The notes below the pieces were generated by a model that saw only the letters and a program-made list of their open reading frames with translations, searched no databases and was not told the origin of the DNA. Made by a program: the position numbers and the translations under genes. Below, piece by piece: positions 42,657 to 50,559 of a stretch of DNA of 58,392 bases. This stretch comes from DATLXH01 sp035576005. Lineage in GTDB: Bacteria > Acidobacteriota > Thermoanaerobaculia > Gp7-AA8. Positions within the stretch are counted from its first letter, which is position 1, and every line of letters begins with the position of its first letter. The DNA lies in assembly GCA_035576005.1 (NCBI GenBank), contig DATLXH010000172.1:1-58392 (forward strand). The letters run 5' to 3'.

Positions 42657-44960
42657 CTATTTCACCGCAATCGCTCTTGCCTGTTTGTAGTCAGTCACGC
42701 CGCGGAACATTTTCATCAGGCCGTCCTGAAGCAGCGTGGTCATCCCCTGCTCTAACGCGATGCGGCGCAAATCGTCGATTGGTGCACGACCCTGAACCGC
42801 GCGCTTGACCTCATCGGTCGCAACGAGTAACTCATGCACTCCCATTCTTCCCTTGTATCCGCTCTCTCCACATTCACGGCACCCCTTCGGACGATAGAGA
42901 GTCATGTCAGGTGAGTACGTGATGCCGGAGCGCGGAAACCATTCCTTGCCGTAGGCCTCGACGATCTCGTCGAACTCCTCCTGGGTGGGGTGGTAGCTTT
43001 CCTTGCATTTCGAGCAGAGGGTCCTGATGAGACGCTGGGCAAGGATCCCGAGAAGTGCGTCGGCGAAATTGAAGGGATCGATGTCCATGTCGAGCAGCCG
43101 GGTGATCGTCTCGGGCGCTGAGTTCGTATGCAGCGTCGAGAAGACGAGGTGGCCCGTGAGAGAAGCCTCAATGCCGATGGCCGCGGTCTCGTGATCGCGC
43201 ATCTCTCCGACCATGATGACGTCGGGATCGGCACGAAGAAACGAACGCATTGCCGCGGCGAACGTGAAGTCGATCTTCGGTTGCACCTGGACCTGCCGCA
43301 AACCCTTCTGCGTGATTTCTACAGGGTCTTCCGCCGTCCAGATCTTCGTGTCGACTGTGTTGATCAGCCCGAGAGCCGAGTGAAGCGTCGTAGTCTTTCC
43401 TGATCCGGTAGGACCGACCACCAGGCAGATTCCGTAAGGTTTCGCCAGGATGGTCTTGAACCGGGAAAGGTTCGATTCGCTGAACCCCATCTTGTCGAGC
43501 GGAAGCGGTTTGGACGCCGCGAGGATACGCATGACGACATCCTCATTTCCGTTTGCCGTTGGAATCGTCGCAACACGAAGCTCGATGGTCCCTTTCGAAT
43601 ACTTGAATCGGATCTTGCCGTCCTGCGGCTTGCGCCTCTCCGAGATGTCGAGCTTTGCCATGATCTTGAGCCGTTGAACGATCGCGTTGCGATGAGCGCC
43701 CGGGATCTCGAGATACTTCTCGCACTCTCCGTCCACGCGCAAGCGGACCAGACATGGATTCTTGGCGCCATCGGGCTCGACATGAATATCCGAGGCCCCT
43801 CGCGCTGCCGCTTCGATGATCAGCCGGTTCGCAAGTTTCACGATCCCCGAATCCGTTTCATCGATCTCCGGTCCGTCGTTCTTTTCTTCCTCGACCTCGG
43901 CCTCGCCCTCTCCCAGCTCGGTCATGATTCTGGTGAGCGACTCTTCACCTTCGGTTTTTTCCACTTCCTCTTCGCCGTAAGAAGAAGAGATGTATTTCTG
44001 GATGTCCTGCTTGAGTGCGACCCAGAAGTCGTATCGCGGGGCAAGACTCATTGCCTGAATCCCATCCAGCCGAGTCAGGTCGTGCGGATCGTCCACAGCC
44101 ATGACAAGCGCTCCGGCCTTGCGCTCGATCGGCGCGCAGCCGTACTTTTTCCAGACATCGGACCCAACTCGGTCGCGCAGGTCGGCCGGGATGGTTTGTG
44201 TGCCGTCGTAATTGAAGAACTGGGTACTGTAGAACGTCGCCAGCGACTTGCCGAGCTCCTCTTTCGATACGTTGTGTTCTTCGAGGAGTACCTGCGTGAC
44301 GTCGATGTTGTTGACACGCGCGCTCGTAACCGCCGTTTCGAGGTCTTTCTCCGATACCACACCCTTGTCGACGAGGCCGCCAAACTTCGACGGTTTGGTC
44401 TGTCGCGTGGCGCGGTGCTGGTTGTAGAAGGCGATTCCGAGAATCCGGGCGATTTCTTCCGCTCCATCTTCATCCTGAGCCGTGAACGCGCCGCCGTGCC
44501 GCTTGTTGATGAGCTGGATGACTCCGAGAAGATACTTCTCGAAGAGGATCGGAACTGCCAGAACCGTTTTCGTGCGGAACCCGCTCATCTTGTCCCACCG
44601 CTGGTCGAATCGAAGATTCGCATGCAGCCGCGCCAGTTCCGCCGGATCGTAGGCGTCATGAATGCTGATGGTCTTGCGGCTCAGCGCAGAAAATCCCGAG
44701 ATCGATGCGAAGGACTTCGGAATCCGAATCTCCTTCGGTGCATCTCCAACCTTCTGAACCGAGTAGAGCTCCTGGTTTTTTGTATCGACCGCATAGATCG
44801 TCAGCCGCTCGGCGTCGAGCAACTCGAGAATCCTGTCCTTGAGTGTCATCAGAATCTGCGTGATCGACTCCGCAGAGTTGATCTGATTGCTGATGCTGCT
44901 CAACTTCTTGCGGTACTCGAGCTCACGCTCGAGTGAAGCTGGAGGGGTCTGAACGGCCAT
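42657..44960 (-). CDS. GAF-domain PilB/GspE-type secretion ATPase
   Basis: 767 residues. An N-terminal GAF sensor domain (~20-185; ESITQILMTLKDRILELLDA to LLGVIQLINKRHGGAFTAQD) is joined to an MshEN-type domain (~195-310) and the hexameric ATPase (~380-767). The ATPase has Walker A GPTGSGKTTTLHSAL, Asp box and His box residues (DPDVIMVGEMRDHETA; GHLVFSTLHTN), and the zinc tetracysteine CSKC...CREC typical of PilB/GspE. It should drive assembly of a type IV pilus or type II secretion pseudopilus, with the GAF domain sensing a small ligand. It is preceded by a second ATPase gene on the same strand; no pilin or secretin genes are in the window. Confidence 0.92.
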   Translation of the reverse strand: MAVQTPPASLERELEYRKKLSSISNQINSAESITQILMTLKDRILELLDAERLTIYAVDTKNQELYSVQKVGDAPKEIRIPKSFASISGFSALSRKTISIHDAYDPAELARLHANLRFDQRWDKMSGFRTKTVLAVPILFEKYLLGVIQLINKRHGGAFTAQDEDGAEEIARILGIAFYNQHRATRQTKPSKFGGLVDKGVVSEKDLETAVTSARVNNIDVTQVLLEEHNVSKEELGKSLATFYSTQFFNYDGTQTIPADLRDRVGSDVWKKYGCAPIERKAGALVMAVDDPHDLTRLDGIQAMSLAPRYDFWVALKQDIQKYISSSYGEEEVEKTEGEESLTRIMTELGEGEAEVEEEKNDGPEIDETDSGIVKLANRLIIEAAARGASDIHVEPDGAKNPCLVRLRVDGECEKYLEIPGAHRNAIVQRLKIMAKLDISERRKPQDGKIRFKYSKGTIELRVATIPTANGNEDVVMRILAASKPLPLDKMGFSESNLSRFKTILAKPYGICLVVGPTGSGKTTTLHSALGLINTVDTKIWTAEDPVEITQKGLRQVQVQPKIDFTFAAAMRSFLRADPDVIMVGEMRDHETAAIGIEASLTGHLVFSTLHTNSAPETITRLLDMDIDPFNFADALLGILAQRLIRTLCSKCKESYHPTQEEFDEIVEAYGKEWFPRSGITYSPDMTLYRPKGCRECGESGYKGRMGVHELLVATDEVKRAVQGRAPIDDLRRIALEQGMTTLLQDGLMKMFRGVTDYKQARAIAVK

Positions 44961-45082
44961 GTTGACGCTCCCTTTAGAGCAGTGCTGGCATTACGGTTAC
45001 CGATTGTACCGAGTAGAGTGCCACGGCTGCCGGCCGCAGTCGAGGTGTGGAAAAATGTCGGGACGACAACTCCTGCTGCGCC

Positions 45083-46882
45083 TCATATCCCCGTCACGCG
45101 GATCACTTCTTCAAATGTTGTGACCCCTTCAGCAAGCTTCCTGAGTGCGCTTTGTCGAAGCGTCCTCATCCCCCGCTTGACAGCCATATCCTTGATCTTG
45201 ATGAAATCCTCGGAGCGGTCGATGAGGTCACGAATGGCATTATCGATCGGCATAATCTCGAAGATACCGGTCCGCCCATAGTAGCCGGTGTTCCGGCACC
45301 GAATGCAGCCCGCCCCTTCCTTGACGATGATCCGCTTGCCGGGCGGCGCCTGAAGACTGAGCATCGCCGCCTCTTCACTGGTCAGCGGGCGATTGCGCTT
45401 GCAGTCGTCGCACACACGCCTCACCAGTCGCTGTGCCATTGCACCGATGAGCGTCGATGAGATGAGGAACGGCTGAATCCCGAGATCGATAAGCCGGGTG
45501 ATCGAGCCTGCCGCATCGTTCGTGTGGAGACTCGAAAAAACGAGATGCCCTGTCAAGGCCGCCTGAACCGCGTTCTGCGCGGTTTCGGTATCCCGGATCT
45601 CTCCGACCATGATGATGTCGGGGTCCTGCCTGAGGATTGTGCGAAGGGCGGACGCGAAAGTCACTCCGATCTTGTTCTGGACCGAAGTCTGATTGAACTC
45701 GTCATAAACCATCTCGACGGGATCCTCGATGGTCACGATATTCACATCGGGAGACGACAGACTCTTGAGCGCCGAGTAGAGCGTGACGGTCTTGCCCGAT
45801 CCCGTCGGGCCGGTGACCAGAATGATTCCGTGCGGACGCTTGATCCACTCCTGAAAATTTTTCGTCTCGTCGTCGTAAAAGCCCAGGCCTGAGAGGTCGC
45901 GGATCAGAACGTCGGGATCGAAGATCCTCAGGACCAGCTTTTCGCCGAACGCAGTCGGGAGCGTCGAGACGCGGAGCTCGATCTCTTTCCCATCGCGCTC
46001 CGTTTTAATGCGGCCATCCTGAGGGCGCCGCTTCTCGGCGATGTCCATCCGGCACATGGTCTTGAGACGCGAGGTCACGGCGAGATTCACCAGCTTGGGA
46101 ACGCGTTGCATCTCGTGGAGAACGCCGTCGATTCGGAAGCGGATCTGGGCATGCTCTCGTTTCGGCTCGACGTGAATGTCGGACGCGCGCGAGTCATACG
46201 CGTGCTGGAGCAGATAGTCGACGGCGTTGACGATGTGCTGATCACTAGTCTCGATGTCAGCGCCTGACTTGAGCTTCACGTACTGCTCGAGATTGCCGAG
46301 GTCAAAACCGCTCTTGAGATCCTTCTCGGCTTTGGTAACGGAGGCGCGAAAGCCGTAGAACTCGTTCACAGCCTGCATGACGTCGCTCTCGGCGGAGACA
46401 ACGAGCTCGAGCTCCTGCTTGGCGATCGACTTGTAGGAGTCGATCGACGTGCGATCGAACGGGTTGACCAGGGCTACGACGAGCCGGCCGTCGCGCACGT
46501 GAATGGGAATCATCTTGTGCTTGCGGGCAAACGGGCGCGAGATCTTCGATTCAATGAGGTCGATGTCGAGCTTGAGGAGATCGATCTTGAAGAACGGCAG
46601 TCCGGCTTGCTCCGCTACGAGGCGCGCCATGAGGAAGTCGTCGATTCGGGTTCCCTGTCCTGTGGCATCGAGAAGGTTCATCGAAGCGATGGCGCGAAAC
46701 ACGGACGTGTCTTCCTCCGCTCTTCCCTTCGAGCGAGCGGGAAGTCGCATCTGTTTGTCCAGACTCTCGAGGTCTCCCCGCTGCTTCTGATCGATGAATC
46801 CCGCATCAAAGAGCAGCGTCGTCAAATGCGACACCGTGAGATCGATCGATGTGCCTGGCCGGGTGGCAGAAGACGGAAGCAT
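45083..46882 (-). CDS. PilB/GspE-type secretion ATPase
   Basis: 599 residues. N-terminal MshEN/GSPII_E domain (LTTLLFDAGFIDQKQRGDL; FARKHKMIPIHVRDGRLVVA), then the ATPase with GPTGSGKTVTLYSAL, DPDIIMVGEIRDTETAQNA, GHLVFSSLHTNDAAGSI and a zinc-binding CDDC...CIRC set. It is a canonical pilus or type II secretion assembly motor and lies upstream of, and same strand as, the GAF-ATPase after ~120 bp. The two may act on the same machine or have separate ones. A family C repeat lies upstream of its start. Confidence 0.93.
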   Translation of the reverse strand: MLPSSATRPGTSIDLTVSHLTTLLFDAGFIDQKQRGDLESLDKQMRLPARSKGRAEEDTSVFRAIASMNLLDATGQGTRIDDFLMARLVAEQAGLPFFKIDLLKLDIDLIESKISRPFARKHKMIPIHVRDGRLVVALVNPFDRTSIDSYKSIAKQELELVVSAESDVMQAVNEFYGFRASVTKAEKDLKSGFDLGNLEQYVKLKSGADIETSDQHIVNAVDYLLQHAYDSRASDIHVEPKREHAQIRFRIDGVLHEMQRVPKLVNLAVTSRLKTMCRMDIAEKRRPQDGRIKTERDGKEIELRVSTLPTAFGEKLVLRIFDPDVLIRDLSGLGFYDDETKNFQEWIKRPHGIILVTGPTGSGKTVTLYSALKSLSSPDVNIVTIEDPVEMVYDEFNQTSVQNKIGVTFASALRTILRQDPDIIMVGEIRDTETAQNAVQAALTGHLVFSSLHTNDAAGSITRLIDLGIQPFLISSTLIGAMAQRLVRRVCDDCKRNRPLTSEEAAMLSLQAPPGKRIIVKEGAGCIRCRNTGYYGRTGIFEIMPIDNAIRDLIDRSEDFIKIKDMAVKRGMRTLRQSALRKLAEGVTTFEEVIRVTGI

Positions 46883-46928
46883 TCGCTGATTCTACCGTTG
46901 TTGAGAAACCCGCTGAAACAGATGAAGA

Positions 46929-47055
46929 GCGAAGCTTTGGAGTGCGGCAGCCGCAGCTACCGCTTTTGAGTCCGACGGGAGAACAATCGATTCCCCTATG
47001 AGAGGTTGTTCGAGGCTGACCCAAAAAGCGGGAGCTGCGGCAGCCAAAGCTTCGC
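46929..47055. repeat. Family C inverted-pair element, copy 3
   Basis: GCGAAGCTTTGGAGTGCGGC with the GCAGCCGCAGCTACCGC core, ~50 bp spacer, and a shortened complement ending CAAAGCTTCGCC. Its end touches the stop codon of the methyltransferase gene. Confidence 0.87.
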
Positions 47056-48309
47056 CTAATGAACCTGCAGGAGAAAGCCTTTGAGGTACTCGCTCTCCGG
47101 ACAATAGATCGAGACAGGGTGATCGGCACCGGCACCGAGCCGCTTGACGATCGAAACCTCTCTTCCGGCATCGAGGGCAGCGGAAAAAATGATCTTTTGA
47201 AAGAGCTCCGTTGAGATGTGACCGGAGCAGGAAAAGGTCATCAGGTATCCGCCGCTCTCCACCAACTTGAGGGCGTGGAGGTTCACATCTTTGTAGCCGC
47301 GTCCGGCCTTGTCGACATCGCCTCGACTTTTTGCGAACGCAGGCGGGTCGCAAATGATGAGGCCGTAGCGCTCGCGCGACTTCGTCAGAACACGCAGATG
47401 CTCGAACGCGTCAGCGTTGATGAAACGGACGCCTTCGAGTTGCCCGTTGAGCTCATGATTGCGGCGCGCGAGCCTGATGGCTGCGCCCGAGACGTCGACC
47501 TGATCGACGCTGCGAGCGCCGCCTCTTGCCGCATAGACTCCGAAGGCGCCGCTATAGGAAAAGAGATTCAGAACATTTCTCCCGTAAGCGTGCGTCTCTG
47601 TGATTGCGCGGTTTTCTCTCTGATCGAGGAAGAAGCCTGTCTTCTGTCCCGTCGCAGAGTCGACGACAAAGCGAAGCCCGTTCTCAGAGATCAGAACCTC
47701 TTCCGCTGCGCCCTCATCACCTTCAGGCGTGCCGGGGCCTCCCCCATAGGGCGCGTGCGAGTTCCCGATCACTTCGTTCTCGAGCGGTAATTTCTCGATT
47801 TTTCTGGCCGACAGATTGTTCTTGAATGTGATCAGCCGAGGGGCGAGATGTTCATTGACGCTTTCTACGACGATTGACTTGAGCTGCTCGAATCCTGCGC
47901 TCGTGATCTCAATTACCGCATCGTCACGGTAGCGATCGACCACCAGCCCGCTCAGATCGTCACCTTCCGAGTGGACCATCCGCACCGCGTCCGTGGCGGG
48001 CGAGAGCAGAGAGCTGCGCCGCGAGATCGCGTCCTGAATGCGCTGACGGATCAGATCTCTGGTGAGCTCAACGTCGCCAAAAGTCAGCGCACGCATCCTG
48101 ATCTGGGAATGCATGGAATAGAACCCCGAAGCGATGCGCCGCCCGCTCCGATCGAAGAGATCCGCGATGGCAGCGGTTGCGGGCCCCTGCTCACGCTCGA
48201 TCGACCCGTCAAAAATCCATGGGTGTCGATTCGCCATCGCCCGCTCACGTCCCGGCCGAAGGTGAAGCCGTCGGCGCTGATCCGCGGCGAATGGGTCGGG
48301 GGAAGTCAT
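47056..48309 (-). CDS. PUA-domain 23S rRNA (cytosine-5) methyltransferase-like (RlmI type)
   Basis: 417 residues. An N-terminal PUA RNA-binding region (LRPGRERAMANRHPWIFDGSI to ~85) precedes the class I methyltransferase with NLFSYSGAFGVYAARGGA (SAM), VDQVDVSGAAI, the DPPAFAKSRGDVDKAGRGY motif IV region and FSCSGHIS with the catalytic-loop Cys near the end. RlmI of E. coli modifies C1962 of 23S rRNA; the family (COG1092) has other members, so the exact position is not certain. It is read alone, its stop abutting a C repeat. Confidence 0.88.
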   Translation of the reverse strand: MTSPDPFAADQRRRLHLRPGRERAMANRHPWIFDGSIEREQGPATAAIADLFDRSGRRIASGFYSMHSQIRMRALTFGDVELTRDLIRQRIQDAISRRSSLLSPATDAVRMVHSEGDDLSGLVVDRYRDDAVIEITSAGFEQLKSIVVESVNEHLAPRLITFKNNLSARKIEKLPLENEVIGNSHAPYGGGPGTPEGDEGAAEEVLISENGLRFVVDSATGQKTGFFLDQRENRAITETHAYGRNVLNLFSYSGAFGVYAARGGARSVDQVDVSGAAIRLARRNHELNGQLEGVRFINADAFEHLRVLTKSRERYGLIICDPPAFAKSRGDVDKAGRGYKDVNLHALKLVESGGYLMTFSCSGHISTELFQKIIFSAALDAGREVSIVKRLGAGADHPVSIYCPESEYLKGFLLQVH

Positions 48310-48320
48310 GGGTACAGTTT

Positions 48321-48355
48321 AGCCCGCCTTTGTCACAGATCTTTATAACGAGGCG
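48321..48355. repeat. Degenerate family A arm
   Basis: TAGCCCGCCTTTGTCACAGA followed by TCTTTATAACGAGGCGGCGA, a decayed partial copy in the leader of the methyltransferase gene. Confidence 0.5.
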
Positions 48356-48395
48356 GCGAGGAAAACGCTTACAAAGCGCCCCGTGAGCGCTGGCC

Positions 48396-48401
48396 TATAA
48401 T
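48396..48401 (+). promoter_or_regulatory. -10 box (TATAAT) of the YbjN-like gene
   Basis: TATAAT ends six bases before the ATG at 48408, so transcription should begin at the start codon. No ribosome-binding site is present, which again suggests a leaderless message. The -35 region is weak. Confidence 0.5.
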
Positions 48402-48407
48402 GCACAT

Positions 48408-48896
48408 ATGACCAGGACGAAGCCCTTTCACACAGCGTGTCAGGAGCGCGTTTACGGACAGGTAAAGAGCTATCTCGACGAGCTGGTTGAAGAGCACTTC
48501 GATGACGCCGAGCACTGCGACTTTTACCTGAAATATGGAAGTACGATCGTCGAGATTTCCATTGATCCATACGAAGAAGACGACTCCGTCGTACAGATCC
48601 TGGCCTTCTGTGTCCAGGGCGTCGAGCCTTCGTTCGAGCTCATGCGAGATCTGCTGCAGATCAACGCCGAGACCACACTCGGCGCCTTCAGCGTCGTCGA
48701 CAACGATGTCTTCTACTCTCACTCCTTCCTCGGTCGGGGACTTCAGGCCGATCAGCTCATTGCGTCGCTCAACAGTGTCGCGTCTGTTTCCGACGACTAT
48801 GACGAGAAGATCGTCGCCAAGTACGGCGGCGAAACTGCCACTGAGAGACTGCGAAACAGCAAGCGGAATCGACACTCCTCGATCAGCGCAAATTGA
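48408..48896 (+). CDS. YbjN-like small protein
   Basis: 162 residues, acidic, soluble. It looks like the YbjN/type III secretion chaperone-like fold: an N-terminal helix (VKSYLDELVEEHF), a strand pair (DFYLKYGSTIVEISIDPYE), VQILAFCVQGVEPSFELMRD and a C-terminal helix with DEKIVAKYGGET. Such proteins are of unknown biochemical function and often small partner-binding proteins. TATAAT lies six bases upstream and no Shine-Dalgarno is seen, so a leaderless start is likely. A lipoprotein gene follows on the same strand. Confidence 0.65.
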   Translation: MTRTKPFHTACQERVYGQVKSYLDELVEEHFDDAEHCDFYLKYGSTIVEISIDPYEEDDSVVQILAFCVQGVEPSFELMRDLLQINAETTLGAFSVVDNDVFYSHSFLGRGLQADQLIASLNSVASVSDDYDEKIVAKYGGETATERLRNSKRNRHSSISAN

Positions 48897-48954
48897 GTCC
48901 GTGGAACCTCAAAGCAATTCTTCGCGGCATACCGATTGCTTTCTCACTGATTGA

Positions 48955-49527
48955 ATGGGTTCGATCCTCTCGGTTTTCAAGATTTCATTTTTGTCGCTGC
49001 TCCTTGCCTCCTCCAGCAGCTGCACGGGCGAAAAAAGCACGGCGTCCGAGACTGCCCGCGCGAGGCAGACCGATTCGAGATCGGCTGCTCCCCCTCCACC
49101 GGCTGATGTACGCAAGCAGATTGAGGCGATTGGGAGCTCCATCCCGTTTTATGCGGGAGCCAGATACAGTGACGAGCTGAGCCGCCGTGATCTGGTGACG
49201 CTGAAAAATCAGTACGGCTCGAGCTCAGAGGTGTTCACATTGGCCACCGACGACTCATTTCCGCAGGTCTGGCACTATTACGTCACCTACCTCTCTCAGT
49301 TCCGTGCCTTCATTCCACCGAACCCGTATCCGCCCGAACGGCAGAATGCCAGGACCCTTCAGATCGGACTGAATCAGGCAATGCAGGATCCTTTCATCCC
49401 GGGCGACGCGCTCACCTCGCCTCGCCAGCTCACCCTCCAGCTGGTCGAGAGCGAGTCTCGCCCTCGGACGCTGATCCGCTACATCATTACACCGCAACCG
49501 ATCTCAACGCCGATCGCTCTGCAGTAG
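48955..49527 (+). CDS. Lipoprotein, unknown function
   Basis: 190 residues. A lipoprotein signal ends at the lipobox LASSSSC (Cys ~23), then a Ser/Pro-rich linker (SRSAAPPPPADV) and a ~130-residue globular part with IPFYAGARYSDELSRRDLVT, VWHYYVTYLSQFRAF and RTLIRYIITPQ, reminiscent of small periplasmic domains of lipoproteins in acidobacteria and deltaproteobacteria. No catalytic motif. The ATG at 48955 is used. I do not recognise the family with confidence. Confidence 0.6.
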   Translation: MGSILSVFKISFLSLLLASSSSCTGEKSTASETARARQTDSRSAAPPPPADVRKQIEAIGSSIPFYAGARYSDELSRRDLVTLKNQYGSSSEVFTLATDDSFPQVWHYYVTYLSQFRAFIPPNPYPPERQNARTLQIGLNQAMQDPFIPGDALTSPRQLTLQLVESESRPRTLIRYIITPQPISTPIALQ

Positions 49528-49695
49528 TCCTTCACTGCAGAGTGACGCGGGATTACGGTGTAATCCCGAGCTTGCATCGCGACTGAAATGAAAAAACGCG
49601 GTGTCGTCCCGAGCTGGAGACCAGCGTGAGAGCGCTGGCCAGCAGGTGATGAAGCGTGCCGGTGGACAGTTGGAGCGATCCTTCATCAGAAGCGG

Positions 49696-49942
49696 GTTAA
49701 CAGCGTGGAAAGCTGGTGAAGAGGTGATGACACGCGGCTTGGACTGGCGCCCCGAAGGGGGCGAATCCCTCTCCCCGGCGGGGAGAGGGTGGTCGCGTGA
49801 GCGACCGGGAGAGGGGCCGCGAGAGATACGAAGACCTCGCCCTTTCCCACGGACTGACGAGACTTTCACGCCCCTCTCCCTGCTTCGCTCCGCTCGCTTC
49901 CCTCTCCCCGCCGGGGAGAGGGATACGCCGCTTCGCGGCTCA
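49696..49942. repeat. Family F fragment followed by a complete family D repeat
   Basis: TTAACAGCGTGGAAAGCTGG and GGTGAAGAGGTGATGACACG (F) at 49696-49736, then the D unit at 49747-49942 with GCCCCGAAGGGGGCGAATCC, two CCCTCTCCCCGGCGGGGAGA-type hairpins, and GATACGCCGCTTCGCGGCTC. It fills most of the gene-free stretch 49528-50046. Confidence 0.82.
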
Positions 49943-50046
49943 AACACGTCAGTCAGGGAATCGGTGTCATCAGAAGCGTCGAGGTTAGCAGCGTCAATTT
50001 CATCTTGTCCGGCGTCGCGCCTGATACACTTTGCCGCGATGCAATG

Positions 50047-50121
50047 GCGGGGTTAGCTCAGTGGTAGAGCAGCTGCTTTACACGCAGCGGGTCGGGGGTT
50101 CGAAACCCTCACCCCGCACCA
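50047..50121 (+). tRNA. tRNA-Val(TAC)
   Basis: Acceptor GCGGGGT pairs with ACCCCGC; D-loop AGTGGTA; loop TTTACAC on a GCTGC/GCAGC stem gives anticodon TAC (Val); T-arm GGGGTTCGAAACCCTC; encoded CCA at 50119-50121. Confidence 0.97.
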
Positions 50122-50155
50122 TTTGCTCCGGCTTGAAGAACAACGGCAGATTCGG

Positions 50156-50392
50156 ATGAAAGAAAGACTGAATGCATTACTGGCCCGGATCGCGACGCGC
50201 GGAGACCTCGAGCGCGAGATCTCGCACTTTGGTAACGCGTCAGGCCCCGACTACGACGAGTCCGTGCTCGCGATCCTCAACTACGCGAACGCGCCGGACG
50301 CCTCGATCCTGAAGCACGGGTCATTCTCCCAGGACGACGCAGCGTTGATCGAAGACTTCGCGAAGGCCGTTTCGAAGCGGATCAATCACTGA
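50156..50392 (+). CDS. Small acidic soluble protein, unknown function
   Basis: 78 residues from ATG 50156 (the frame is open from the tRNA, but earlier codons overlap it). Helical and charged, with LNALLARIATRGDLEREI, a Gly/Asp turn (NASGPDYDESVLAILNY) and a C-terminal helix (ALIEDFAKAVSKRIN). No known motif. From 50393 to 50559 a GCGATCGTCGACGATCGC palindrome is the only other feature seen. Its place right after tRNA-Val may reflect co-transcription. Confidence 0.5.
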   Translation: MKERLNALLARIATRGDLEREISHFGNASGPDYDESVLAILNYANAPDASILKHGSFSQDDAALIEDFAKAVSKRINH

Positions 50393-50559
50393 ATCGCGAT
50401 CGTCGACGATCGCCTGATCAGGAGCGAAGAGCGGTTGCGACGTCGTCGGCAGCGTAGAACATCCCCGGGGCTTGATCCCGGCGTCTCACTGACACGCGGA
50501 AGCTTTCGACGCGTCGATCAAAAAACCGATCGCGAGCGCCTCGGCCGTACCATGAGCGT

